The notes beneath the pieces are model-generated. The model saw only the letters and a program-made list of their open reading frames with translations. It was not told the origin of the DNA and did no database searches. From positions 505,001 to 569,000 of the forward strand of contig JARFJB010001947.1 of assembly GCA_036346205.1 (NCBI GenBank): a stretch of DNA of 64,000 nt, written 5' to 3'. The translations under genes and the position numbers were made by a program. Numbering within the stretch: the first letter of the stretch is position 1; every line of letters begins with the position of its first letter. The stretch comes from Vesta saturnalis. Its lineage: Eukaryota; Arthropoda; Insecta; Coleoptera; Lampyridae. Below, in pieces: positions 33,337 through 44,270 of the stretch.

Positions 33337-34007
33337 CTAAAATTTCATCATTTTATATAGTAAACCTAAAGTATTTCTATAATCATTTAAATTACTGGAT
33401 GGCCATATTTCCGAATCTGGTCCACATGTCCATCCCAAGCAGGAATTTGTATTTGTTTTACCTTTATCGATGTTTTCTAATATCCAGTAGTAAATTTTGT
33501 TGTGCTCCTCGTTTTCCCACGGTTGAAACTTATGTGATGGTTTGTTCTAATAATATTTCAATCAAAATATAGAGGCACTTGTAATTAGCATATGCTGGTT
33601 TCTCAACACATTCACTTATAATAGAGAAACCTATTTCTAAGCTAGATTTAACATTTGTTGTTATTGAGTCATCAACTCATGATAAATTGTAAACATACAT
33701 TTGAAGCGGTATGTCACCGAGTAAATTCATATCGTCTAAGATCCTATCTACTTCATTAGAAGTTAGTTGATTGTAACCTTAACAGCACACAATTACATAA
33801 AACTTTTAATGGTGTTGAGTTTATAGCACACCAGTCAAAAAACTCATCAGGAATAACAATGATTTGCAATATATTCAGTACAAATAAATTGCTTTCAGGG
33901 GTGGATTTTCCCATCAATGAACGATTCAGGTACTTTCTGTAGATTTCATCACTACTGCAGCGCAGTTCTTCCTGCGATTGGTTTCAAAGACTACCACTAC
34001 TACTCAT
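33337..34007 (-). pseudogene. Unrecognised gene between integrase and polymerase (copy 2)
   Basis: Minus-strand frames line up as one protein of about 215 residues: MSSSGS, a TGA after SL, SQEELRCSSDEIYRKYLNRS, NILQIIVIPDEFFDWCAINS, a frame slip near 33780, NEVDRILDDMNLLGDIPLQM, VKSSLEIGFSIISECVEKPA, a slip near 33545, WENEEHNKIYYWILENIDKG and CLGWTCGPDSEIWPSSNLND, ending MMKF and TAG at 33337-33339. Helical, with conserved-looking Trp/Cys clusters. No match to any family I know. It starts 118 bp beyond the polymerase stop on the same strand, so it would be a downstream polymerase-side gene. Copy 1 has no counterpart visible. Confidence 0.5.
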
Positions 34008-34124
34008 AATGAATTGTTTCCTGAAACAGAAGAGAAAATGCTACGCAAACTTATAGCCCCAAGGTTTAGTATCGGTGAAATAAAAAATTACTAATGGTTT
34101 ATCATAGGAAGGATTAAGTATTAC

Positions 34125-37100
34125 TTAATTCTGTTTTATAAACACATCATGTCGCTTTGACCTTATCAAATGTTGATATCGCCTTATTACGTCAACATCA
34201 AACAAAACATGTTTATAATCATTTATCGTGATCTGTTTGCCACTTGCTTGGGTAGAACCCTTTGATTCGTTTACAACTTTTTCATCAACCGTGTAAACAC
34301 ACATTTTGCACGAAGTCCTACAAATTCTAACATAATTTCGCCATGATTTTTACCTTTCATTTAGCCGTGAACTTATTTAATTGCTAATGGAAGTCCAAAG
34401 ATATTGTTAGGAATATAATCAGATGTATCGAGTTTATCAATGTTTTCTTTAATGCATTCATATGTGTCTGGAACTGAAAAGGCATATATGAGACTATCTG
34501 TATGTGTGTATAAGAGCTTGGCATTATTGGGAAACTTAGGTAGCGTGTAGCCATAATGAAAATTGTAAAAAAGTTTTTGAAACGTCTAAAACACTGAGCC
34601 TGCATATATAGGTTTATTGAAATATACTTCTAGCTTATTCATTTGAATGATAAAGCATATCATTACAACTATGAAAATTTGGTTTTGATATGTAAGCACG
34701 AGCACCATAGCGACCATCCTATTTCGATACTAAACGTATATCCTTATATATACGTACAATTTCAACTATTTTCCCAAAAACACTATTAATGATTAATTTA
34801 TAGAAATTTTTGTCAAATTCATTTTGAGATTGCTGGCGCATGGCGGTATTTAAATCCATATATTTTTTTAAACACTGGGACTGTTTAAGTCGTAATATAC
34901 GGTGTATTTTTACCAACTTCAATCCATATTTTAAATATACTTTCAAATTTCTGTAATGAATTACGTAATTACGTTTTGGATACAATGTAAGCAATAATTT
35001 TTCCATTTTTGAATTTGAATCAGGTACGGGTGGAACCATATGTTCGGCTACCAGCGGTAGATCACTGTGACTCTCATTTAATTCTATGGGATAGTCTAAA
35101 TCACCCTCGACTATATAGCCAGTTTCTGAATCATCAGGATGGTTTATTAAATCTAAAGTTTCAAAATTAGCTTCATCGAAAAAGAAAAATTGCCAAATGG
35201 TAAAAATTCTGATATGGCGGCTCCGTATAATTATCTACATCGTAGTATATTAAATACACACTTTCGGAAGTGGAATCAAATTTTTCTCTTATGTAATTAT
35301 TGTTAGCTTTAGCATACCGATTTGAGCATTGAGCTACACCACCTCTAATTCCTCTTTCAATAAACATTAGCGTAGCAATGTCTGTAAATAGTTCTAAATT
35401 CACTTGCGTAATTTTAAGCATAACATCGAATGCCAAACCGGGAGCTGATTAATAGTGCAGGGGTCAAGTTTATAAATACTTAAACAGGTTTGTCGAAAGT
35501 TTTCGAAAATGTCAGCTAAAAGTAGAACGTCCGTTTTTAGATACAAATCCGAGTATTCCCCTAACGATTTAATATTAGATTTGTTCCAAACAATAACCGC
35601 ATACGCAAAACTTGGATCACCGATTCCCTCATTAGTCAGACGACTGAAAAACGCTTCTTGGAGGGAGCCTGGCTCGCTAATTTATCCCCAAGTAACAATA
35701 TACTCATAGGAAAACACACCTTTGCGAACTAGTAGAGAAAATTCTTTATCTTTGTTACAATTAGCGCGGATAATCATTTGTTACTATTTTCCAAATAGTT
35801 TGACAACTTTTCAATACTATCTGAAAGAGTCAATAAATCTAAATCTAAATTTACTGCCTTCTATTACTTTCTTTATTTATAGGCAAAAATGAAATTGAAC
35901 CGGGAACAGTAGCCAATTCCTTAATTATAAAATGATAATCGTAACCTGATAAATTATGACATACAATCGTTAGAATGTGGGAGTCTATACAGTTTAGGTT
36001 ACAATTCTCATGTGATGCCCACCGAAATGCTCCAGTAAATGTGACAAATCATTGCGCTGTCAAATTTCTCAACCGGAGTGAGGCTTAAAGTATCCATAGG
36101 AATGATTTTATTTATTATTTCAGTAATCCAATGTGCAATACTTTGAAGATCTTTAACAAACCATTGAATGCAATCATTTCCTCTATAATGTCTAAATTGA
36201 GATAAATAATCATTACAAACGGCACCTTTTCTTGGAATGCAAAACATTTCTGCTTCGGTAGGTAGCTTGACAGAGCATCAATTAAGTTGATGACAGTGAG
36301 TAACATGTTTTTGTAGAAGATGATCTGAAGAAATGTGATTCAACCATCGATAAAAAATATATTTCTTGTGCTCCCCATTCGATAGTTGTTTAGAAAAAAG
36401 AGCTGACATTTTTAATCCACGTGAAAAACAGTAGTATTTCTTATTAATATCATCGCCCGCTTGATTATTAGCAGAAAGTACTAAAAGATTTATAGGTTCC
36501 CTAACACTATTTTGTTTTTCACTTAATAGAAATGGTAATATACTTTTGCCTCGAATGCAAAACAAATTAATGGAGAGGCCGTTTAATTTTTCTAATTTTT
36601 TTGCATCATCTGGTTTAATGGGGAAGTGAATTGAAACATAATTTAAAATATCTATTTTGAACCCTTTCCGTATAACCTCGCGCGGGGTATATTGCTCAAA
36701 CAGCCCACAGGAAGCAATACTCGTTACTATTAGCATTCACTGCCACATGTTTTATTACTATGTAGTAGGGAACTAACGTCAGTTAAAAGACCCCTCTAAA
36801 TGGAACATAGCTATTAATATTCACCTTTAAATGTAACACTTCATGAAATGCCCAATCGCAATCCCTTTCCGAAAAACACCTCTAATTTTTTTTTGTAGTT
36901 TATAATAAACATTTTTATTATACCACACACGTAAAATGGTCGCAATGTAGATGACGTAATTTTTTATGGCTAAAGTCTTCAACTTGATAACTTTACTTTT
37001 AGGGTGCATACAATTGCAGGCTAAAAGGACATTTACCTTTAGCATCGATTGCCTTAGCATTAATTTAACTTTTCGTGCAAAACTATTGTGTGCATTTTGT

Positions 37101-37469
37101 AAAACGATAAGAGCGTCCTTGATGTTTGCTATATTGACTGTTATTCCTGTAAGTAATCTACCATTAAGGTATGAATCTAGAGAGTACCCACCCAATTTGC
37201 GCGTACGTTTTTTAGTGACAATTCCACTACCTCTTTTCTCCTAAGCGTTCTTTAACCTTTTAACTTTCACAAGATAACACTTTAACAATGATAAATTGCT
37301 TTCGTGCTTAAGTAAATTCTCATTTGCCTCCAAATAAATTTTATTTTGAATATCTTGCAACAGCTTAATACTAGTGCTACTTTACAAATTCATTTTTTAT
37401 TGTCAACAATGGAATAATACGCTTTGGTAACTTCGCAATATCTCTACTATTTGGTATAACCGCACTCAT
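34125..37469 (-). pseudogene. Polinton copy 2 DNA polymerase B, nearly full length but decayed
   Basis: Minus strand. N-terminus from ATG 37469 (MSAVIPNSRDIAKLPKRI), then NAHNSFARKVKLMLRQSMLK (36827-37195). The zinc/exonuclease region at 36736-36008 has KLEKLNGLSINLF and SDHLLQKHVTHC. CHNLSGYDYHFIIKEL lies near 35920. Palm: LMFIERGIRGGVAQCSNRYA (about 35310-35370), motif A YLIYYDVDN (about 35240), HYRNLKVYLKYGL and motif B KLIINSVFGKIVE (34719-35039), motif C YTHTDSLIY (about 34510), where family DTDS has its first Asp replaced by His. The tail MLEFVGLRAKC ends in TAA at 34125. About ten frame breaks, but no transposon insertion. Confidence 0.88.
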
Positions 37470-37700
37470 AGTTACCTTCAAAACTGTATCCAACAATGTG
37501 AAAATATGAAGCGCGCACACACACTGTCGATTATGCAGTAATGGACTTGTAGCAGATAATTATTATAACTATAGAAGTACTTCAGGTTTACAATTAAAAT
37601 TCTTGTTATGAGTGCAATATGCTAACTGGTCTAAAACTGCTCTTTATCTGCTTATATAGTCAAGTAAACCCGCATCCAAGGTCAAACTGGTTATAACTTG
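37470..37700. other. Spacer upstream of polymerase copy 2
   Basis: Upstream of the polymerase start. No recognised gene or promoter motif. Confidence 0.4.
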
Positions 37701-37990
37701 TTGCAAGAGCCTCAGACATATGCATACATTGCACTTTCCTTACTGGATATTGCTGATATCACGTCTGCTACTCATGATTGTGGAATATTTTTCACTTGCT
37801 TTATATTACGTTGCAAGAGCCTCAGACAGACGCATACATTGCACTTTCGCTCCTGATAATGTCTACTGCTAATATCACGTCTGCTACTCATGATTGTGGA
37901 ATACTTTTCGCACGCTTTAGATTACGCTGCAATAGTGCCAGACAAATGAATACATTGCACTTTGTAGCGTTTACTGACATCAATACTTTT
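37701..37990 (+). repeat. Tandem repeat, about 112-bp unit, 2.6 copies
   Basis: 'ttgcaagagcctcagac' starts units at 37701 and 37812, with a divergent third start near 37928. Each is followed by 'catacattgcacttt' and, in the first two, by 'cacgtctgctactcatgatt'. Non-coding as far as I can see. Confidence 0.8.
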
Positions 37991-38082
37991 CTCATTTCTT
38001 ATGCTGCGTCACCCTTGCCCACAGAGACCAGTTTCGCCCATAGTAGTTACTTCCACTTTTGCCCAATTCAGGTAATGTTAAG

Positions 38083-38085
<3 letters not shown>

Positions 38086-38147
<62 letters not shown>
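38086..38147. repeat. (TA)n microsatellite
   Basis: About 60 bp of AT dinucleotide. Confidence 0.95.
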
Positions 38148-38148
<1 letters not shown>

Positions 38149-38235
38149 TAAAACACTTGTGATGACCTAAAAATTAAGGCGTTTCCAGGAAAATTTATTA
38201 TTTTCATAAATAAATGTGTTCATCAGGTACATGCT

Positions 38236-38690
38236 GTATATAAACTTGTTCATCTTTATACTCACTCAAATTTGAATGAGACCATAAAAAACATGTTTAT
38301 ATGTTATGATCTTAATGAAGACTTGCGCTGCATTAACATTGAACTGCCGATACAAAATGGACTAATCTTCTTGCATGAGCTGCGTTTAAAAACAAAGGAT
38401 ATTCTGTGACGAGAAATCTAAGTGGCTAATTAATCGTTTTGGCTTTCTAAATCAAACAAATTTGTACAAAAGAATGTGGGTCGATAAAGTAGACGATGTG
38501 ATTGATTAGAAAATAAGGTTTCTATTAGAGCCAGAATACGTAAAGGCAGGCTCCTATTTCTCGAAATAACCTATAATTATCTATTTATCAAACAAAATTA
38601 ATCTAAGAAGGATTAATGTTGGTGAGGTCACGTGGTCTAAAAGTGGAGCAGTGCTGATAGGTAAGGTGTAGAAATCTTCTCCTTGGTTCG
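38236..38690 (+). pseudogene. Duplicated capsid-like fragment, copy 1
   Basis: Plus-strand pieces: FICYDLNEDLRCINIELPIQ, then LHELRLKTKDIL and a stop, then WLINRFGFLNQTNLYKRMWV, then IRFLLEPEYVKAGSYF, then INVGEVTWSKSGAVL. The same protein text recurs at 38826 and, in part, at 39705, so selection or recent duplication kept it legible. It may be a Polinton penton/minor capsid relative (short beta-rich, YDLNED...ELP.Q.GL), but I cannot confirm that. Confidence 0.4.
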
Positions 38691-38696
38691 TATCTG

Positions 38697-38697
<1 letters not shown>

Positions 38698-38750
<53 letters not shown>
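38698..38750. repeat. (TA)n microsatellite
   Basis: About 52 bp of AT dinucleotide between the first two duplicated fragments. Confidence 0.95.
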
Positions 38751-38753
<3 letters not shown>

Positions 38754-38825
38754 AATAAAGATTCACTTAGTGTTATCCAAATGAAGGGTTCAGTGTAAGA
38801 TCATTTTCTTATAATTGGTCCAGTT

Positions 38826-39270
38826 GCAATGTATATAAATTTTTTCATCTATATACGCACTCAAATTTGAATTAGACCATAAAGAAATGTTTATTTATTT
38901 TGATACTAATGAAGCCGTGTACGACATTAGCGTTAAATTGCCGCTACAAGATAGACTATCTTCTTACTCTAAATTTTTGTTATTCGTCGTATTGAGTATT
39001 CTACGTTACTATCAATAGTTTTGGCTTTCTAAACCAAACGGATTTGTATAAAAAGAAGTAGGATGATGAAGTGGGCGATGTGAATCAATAGAGAATAAGG
39101 TCTCTATTAGAGTCGGAATACACAATAGGCATGTTTCGGTTTCTCGTGATTACCTATAATTGATAGAATTCATCAAAAACCTTAGAAAGGGCCAATGTTG
39201 GTGAGGTAACGTGATATAAACGTGGGGCTGTGGTGGGAGGTAAGCTGTGGAAATGTTATCCCAGGTTTGG
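38826..39270 (+). pseudogene. Duplicated capsid-like fragment, copy 2
   Basis: Repeats the 38236 unit: MFIYFDTNEAVYDISVKLPL, then, in another frame, FGFLNQTDLYKKK, IRSLLESEYTIGMFRFLVIT, and ANVGEVT. Shifted about 590 bp from copy 1. Several stops. Confidence 0.4.
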
Positions 39271-39704
39271 TTTTCTTAAAGATTTCACATTATAATCCTT
39301 TTGTTATTATCGGAAAATGCACCTCTTCAGGAAACTAAATCGTGTGACGGCACTATTTTTGTAATTGGAAAGTACCTTAGGAGCACTACTAATTATATTC
39401 TTCAAACTTTGTTGAAGGTTTTAACGTAATATTTTTTTGCCGGCCTGATCCGATTTCCATCATTTACCCTCTGCTCTGATCCATTTTCATCTGTAGTTTC
39501 GTACTACTTCGTATTTCTATAGCTGGGGCTTTGTCCGGACTTCTTTTTCTGCAGTTGAGTTCTACCCTGGCTCCCATTTCCAACAAATCGGGCCCTATCC
39601 TGGCCCCGATTTGATTTTAGGCCGTCTACCTCTACTTGACAACCTCTTAAGTTTGCAAATATCAATTCGCTGTCTTTCTCTCGTTCTCTCTCTAGGTAGC
39701 TAAT

Positions 39705-39870
39705 TAATAGGTTTGGCTTTCTAAACCAAACGGATTTGTATATAAGAAAGCGCTTTAATTTGTGTTAATAAAGTGAACGATGTAATAGATTAGAGAGTAA
39801 GGTCTCTATTAGTACCAGAATACACGATAGGCAGGTTCCGGTTTCTCGAGATTACCTGTAGAATTTATCA
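39705..39870 (+). pseudogene. Duplicated capsid-like fragment, copy 3 (partial)
   Basis: Carries only the middle of the unit: 'tttggctttctaaaccaaac' followed by the 'ggtctctatta' and 'ggttccggtttctcgagatt' segments. The 39280-39700 interval before it, with several CT-rich runs, shows no recognised gene. Confidence 0.4.
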
Positions 39871-40045
39871 AAATAGAGAGAGTCGTTACGTATTTACAGT
39901 ATTATTTACAATAATATGATTTTAAGACTAGAAAATTCACTTGTTCAGGGAACTAGATCATGTGAAAACACTAATTTTGTAATTGGAAAGTTGGTACTTT
40001 GCCCGGGTTTTCTTTTTCGGGAGTTGAGATCTATCTGAGCTCCCA

Positions 40046-40080
<35 letters not shown>

Positions 40081-40300
40081 GTTCAGAAGTAAAAGTAGCG
40101 CCGTCATGTTGTATAATTAGGTTAGCACATAGTTTTCAACGCCCATTGTAGAATAATTTAAAAGGTGATTGCGCAGTAATGCCATCTTAAGGTATAGTTA
40201 GAGTTTAGTACAAAGTTTTCAACGCATTCTAGTGGTATAATTAAAAAAAACTTCTAGTATAAGTATATGTAAAGTCTAGATAAAAGATAAAAAGATAAAA
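39871..40300. other. Non-coding with (CT)n run
   Basis: Contains a (CT)n tract at about 40050-40077. No gene or RNA recognised. Confidence 0.5.
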
Positions 40301-40645
40301 AAGACGGTTGAAATTCTGTATATGTTAAGCAATACAACAGACGAACGTACAAGAATATTTATTTATAAATCACTGGTGTAGTTGATGCTTCGGAATGGGG
40401 TACAAGTTTGGGGTTGTGCAGAGCACATCCATGTTAATAAACTGGAAAACCTGCAATACAAAAAAGTTATATAAAAAAACTACGGCAAGCAAGAAAGAAT
40501 TACTTGAAAAGTTTGGAACATTCACTCCAACAGAGTTTTATAAATACTTTAACCTTGTGGAATATTTTGCGAAAGATGATTATAAAATCGTAACAGAACA
40601 TGCTTACAACACACGCAAAATGAGATTCTACGTACCATATTAACT
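40301..40645 (+). mobile_element. LINE C-terminal fragment
   Basis: Frames joined near 40395-40440 read like the end of a non-LTR retrotransposon ORF2: FIYKSLVY, then GVQVWGCAEHIHVNKLENLQ (family pattern YGIxxWG...L..LQ), then ELLEKFGTFTPTEFYKYFNL and a stop at 40641-40643. RT catalytic motifs lie outside the fragment. Different in sequence from the LINE at 9.9 kb. Confidence 0.6.
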
Positions 40646-40659
40646 TAGTCGTGTTGCTT

Positions 40660-41480
40660 GTGAGTACATTGTGGTCAATTGATTGTTTTATTAGTGTGTT
40701 TGTAATTGGGATAGGTTCATCTTCTTCTAGGACCATTTCATTGTTTTATCGATATTGACTATTTGTGCGATTTTATACGTTAACAATACTCCTTTAACTT
40801 TACATCCAGTCACGTCACATTCTTTAGAAATGGACCATGATTTGTAGGCGTAATTTTTTAATCCGCCTGATGCAAATTCTTTAATATAGCTTCCAACACT
40901 AAGACCTTTTTCATTACTTTATCGAAATTGATTGATACAAATTGATTATTTTTGCGATTGTATACGTTAACGATATTCCTTTAACTTTACATACAGTCAC
41001 GTCACATTCTTTTCAATTGGACCATGCTTTGTAGGCGTAATTTTTTGGTCCGCCTGATTCAAATTCTTTGATGTAGCTTCCAACACCTTCATCTTCCAAT
41101 TCACCAATGAATTCACCTAAAAATTGACCTAATGGCACATCATACTACTCCGGAACTGATATGTAAATGATCGAGTCCGTATCATAATAGATAAAACCCT
41201 ATATTCCAACCTTTCCAAATATTTGTATAACTTCAGCCGTGCTTGGGACGTGGTATAAGCGGCAAGCACACCATTTACAGACGATAGAGGGCTGTACGCT
41301 TCTTCTTTAAATTCCCAGTTAACAAGTAATGTGTCTTCATTAATTGGTATAACAGAATTAATATCAGTGGAAGGATTAGTCATCATGCTATAGAATTCAC
41401 CAAGCTCTCTGACCATACTAGTTGTATTTTAGTTCTCACGGTGTCCAAGCTTACCTCAAAACCTTATATAATTTTTATTA
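40660..41480 (-). pseudogene. Third DNA polymerase B, C-terminal fragment of a distinct lineage
   Basis: The minus strand reads FxGKLGHREN (about 41440), VRELGEFYSMM, NGVLAAYTTSQARLKLYKYL (41129-41416), then, after a one-base slip, YYDTDSIIYISVPE with an intact motif C. Next are YDVPLGQFLGEFIGELEDEG, FESGGPKNYAYKAWSN and NVTVCKVKGISLTY. The GGPKNYAY and CKVKGI pattern differs from the polymerases at 5-12 kb and 34-37 kb, so it comes from another Polinton/adintovirus-like lineage. The segment from about 41080 to 40940 is tandemly duplicated at about 40900-40790. Only this tail remains. Confidence 0.8.
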
Positions 41481-42107
41481 TCATCTTTTGAGCTCAAGCT
41501 CGCAATCAATGTATAGAAAACTCTCAGCGACGGTTCATCTTGTAGATAAAGCAAGAAAAAAATCATTCAGATAATCTATATAATTCACGGAAGTGTACAT
41601 TTGTTTGCAAACCGTATGAGAGAGAAATGCTAATTACATAATCTTTTATATATGTACACACACCTGCAAATTAATGAAAATTATCTCATTGTGCTTTAAA
41701 ATTTTTTTTTGCATAGTAAAAGTCCTTGAAACTGTAATAAAATTGCTGTATCTAGACGTGAGGAAGTTTCTCCGGTAAACGTCATGTATGAAAATTTTGA
41801 TTTGCTGAGTACCACCCGGAACATTCTTGATGAGTAATGCCAAGTGTTTAAAATTGATAGTACTTTACATAAAAAACTGCATTAAGGGAATCTATAATGA
41901 TCTTCAGCCAGCATGAGACAGCAACATGAAGACTTGTAAATGTCATCAGCTACTTAGAATTTTTGTCTTAAGAATATTTATTACCTAACATTATATTTTG
42001 TTGTAAGATGCAAAATCTCGCTTTGTATGAAAAATAATGCCAAGTAAAGACTGAACGTATTAAAGTCAACGACATGCTGTCAGCTACTTAACCAGAATTA
42101 TTGTCTT
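41481..42107. other. Repeat-like non-coding stretch
   Basis: AT-rich, with a loosely repeated phrase ('taatgccaagt', 'catcagctact'/'gtcagctactt') at about 41830-42110. No gene recognised. Confidence 0.4.
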
Positions 42108-42405
42108 TAAAAATCATTATTAATTTTATTAAATACATAAATAAAAAGTTTACCTGACGTAAATTCCAAGTATAATGAGATTACTATCAAATTTAATAGT
42201 AATTTCATTAAACTTAAAATTTACATCAGTTCTAGATACATAAAGACAAAATTTACATCGATTGGGGCTTGAACCTTGATGGCGCAGTTGGTTAGCGCGG
42301 TACTCTAGCAAAGTACAGGTCGTAGGTTCAAATCCTACCCGAGGTAAACTTTTTATTTATGTATTTAATAAATTTAATAATAATTTTTAATTATTGTCTA
42401 TTCAT
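42108..42405. repeat. Inverted repeat (about 60-bp arms) enclosing a tRNA-like gene
   Basis: The left arm (about 42108-42160, containing 'ttattaaatacataaataaa') and the right arm (about 42338-42400) are reverse complements, apart from small gaps. The inner part also has a short palindrome, 'gattactatc...tagtaattt', near 42180-42212. It could be a foldback element that captured a tRNA, or arms that arose around a tRNA. Confidence 0.75.
42274..42347 (+). tRNA. tRNA-like gene, anticodon loop CTAGCAA (AGC, nominally Ala)
   Basis: Cloverleaf: acceptor arm ACCTTGA paired with CCGAGGT (one mismatch and one G-U), D stem GCGC/GCGC, anticodon stem GTACT/AGTAC with loop CTAGCAA, variable loop AGGTC, T stem GTAGG/CCTAC with loop TTCAAAT, then A. 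The A box TGGCGCAGTTGG and B box GGTTCAAATCC fit RNA polymerase III consensus. Anticodon AGC reads Ala codons, but the Ala identity pair G3-U70 is absent (C3-G70). It may therefore be a decayed copy of another tRNA, a tRNA-derived repeat, or an anticodon-changed gene. Confidence 0.8.
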
Positions 42406-43183
42406 TAATATTTAGGACTACCAAATTTACTATTTGTAATGGACCAGAGCATTTATTGCGATAAATTGAAATCGTTGTTAACATTTTAAACGCATTACGA
42501 CATGCGATTCGTGTATTTGAATGAAAAACGCTTCTTTGGTATTTTATTACTTATAAATTCTGAAGATAAAATTTATGCATGTTTCCTTTTGCACTTGAAA
42601 CTCTTTATTTCACACCTTCATTACTCTATATGACTATTTTTAGGAAAAAATCATAAACCTAGATGAATTTACGCCTTTGAAGTTAAGATCTAATTATGAT
42701 AGTTTTCTGTACATTGAAGGGCAGATTATGCAACTTTATCAATAATTTTTCAATGACCTTTACTAACGTTTTAATTTGAAAAATACTTAAATATATTGTA
42801 AGTACCCTTAACATAACATAAAATTTTAGTATAAAGGATTATAATGCTCATAAGTTTCGTGAAATAATATGCAAATTTTGTTTCTGTACAGCAAGTATTT
42901 CACTACCTCAACCGACCCAATTGAATCTGAATACCCCAATTTATATGATTTTCCAACCTTTTAATGTGATCTTTTAAAAATCGAAATATGTCATTCATTC
43001 AGACTCGTAAATGATGGTTAAATCCGAATATTTAGCTTTTTGTGGATGTAGCTGTCTGAAATTCATGAATTAAGTAGTAGTATAACAATTTCTAAATAAG
43101 ATTTTACTGTAAAATCACTCTGAATTATACTTTGCTTAACGGAAATACATTTGAAAGCATTTAAATACATTTTTAGTGAATTA
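42406..43183. other. Non-coding, with a possible capsid scrap and a direct repeat
   Basis: Around 42660-42748 a plus frame reads NLDEFTPLKLRSNYDSFLYI then EGQI, very like the copy 2 capsid segment TATYDSFLYIEGKL (58540-58575), so a scrap of a Polinton major capsid gene is likely. A repeat of about 160 bp at 42798-42962 recurs at 43184-43329. Confidence 0.45.
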
Positions 43184-43329
43184 AACCCTTAACATGAAAT
43201 AAAATATTAGTATAAAGGATTATAATTCCCATAAGTTTGTGCAATAATAATGTTTAAGCACAGCGAATGTTTAACACCCAAAACAGCTCAATTGAACCTG
43301 AATACCCCAATTTATAAGATTTTCCGAAC
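43184..43329 (+). repeat. Direct repeat of 42798-42962
   Basis: Shares 'agtataaaggattataat', 'cccataagttt' and 'ctgaataccccaatttata' in the same order with about 80-85% identity by eye. A short plus frame (43250-43498) crosses it and has no recognisable family. Confidence 0.7.
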
Positions 43330-44270
43330 TTGTACAATACAAAATCATGGGTGGGTTCAAGAAAATCCTCATGCGATAGGTGCAAATTCAATATGCGGTT
43401 TGAAATACTATGGTAGGAGACTACCAGCTACCTGCGTTGTTAAATGGACCAACCAATGTCCTCTCCTAGCTTTTAGAAGATGTCCTCCTCAGAGGTAGGA
43501 AATGCATGATGCAGCACCCCCCATCATGCAGCTATTGCAGTACTGCAACACTTAGTATAATAATAATAATATTAATAATAATAATATATTTATTTGCAAA
43601 GGTACATAAGTAATTACACTCGTCCGTAAAACAAACATATTCAAACATATTACAATACATATAATAAGTTAAAAAACAAACAAACATAAACAATAAAATT
43701 ACGAACGAACTAACATTCAATTGACTTAGAATTGATGGAAAACTTATCAAATGAATAAAATGCATTGATTACGGAAAATTCTTGATTTTATTTTAAATGC
43801 CGCCAACGGCAATTCTCTTACACCAAGTGGTAATAAATTAAAAAATGCTTGAGACTGATACCACACATTATTCTGAGATTTCTTCAGCCTGCAATATTTA
43901 ACTCCAGATTATCTTTGTGCCTTGTTATCATGCTGATGGATATCAGATTGATGAACAGCCAGAGAGATTCCGTTTAACAAAACAGAAGCTTGAGGATATA
44001 GAGGCATGGAAAAGTTAAGATCTTTAAACCAATAAAAGAGATGCGACAGTCAGCCCTATATTCAAGACCAACAATGATTCTGATTGCCTTGCGCTGCAAT
44101 CGAAAAACATTTCGGCACTTGCACTATGAAAACCAATACTGCATAAAGTAGAGTACTTTGTATTAGCGCAAAGTAGGCTGTTAATTATTTCAAGGGACGT
44201 ATTGCTATGTAAGCTTCTTAGTAAAATAAATATTTTTATTTATTTACTAACTTAACATGATAATCAAAAT

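Noticed and set aside
37701..37990. CRISPR-like array
   Set aside because: The 112-bp units are contiguous with no spacers, only 2.6 copies, and the context is eukaryotic.
43250..43498. 82-codon plus-strand frame with Cys residues
   Set aside because: Crosses a direct repeat boundary and matches no family; not supported as a gene.
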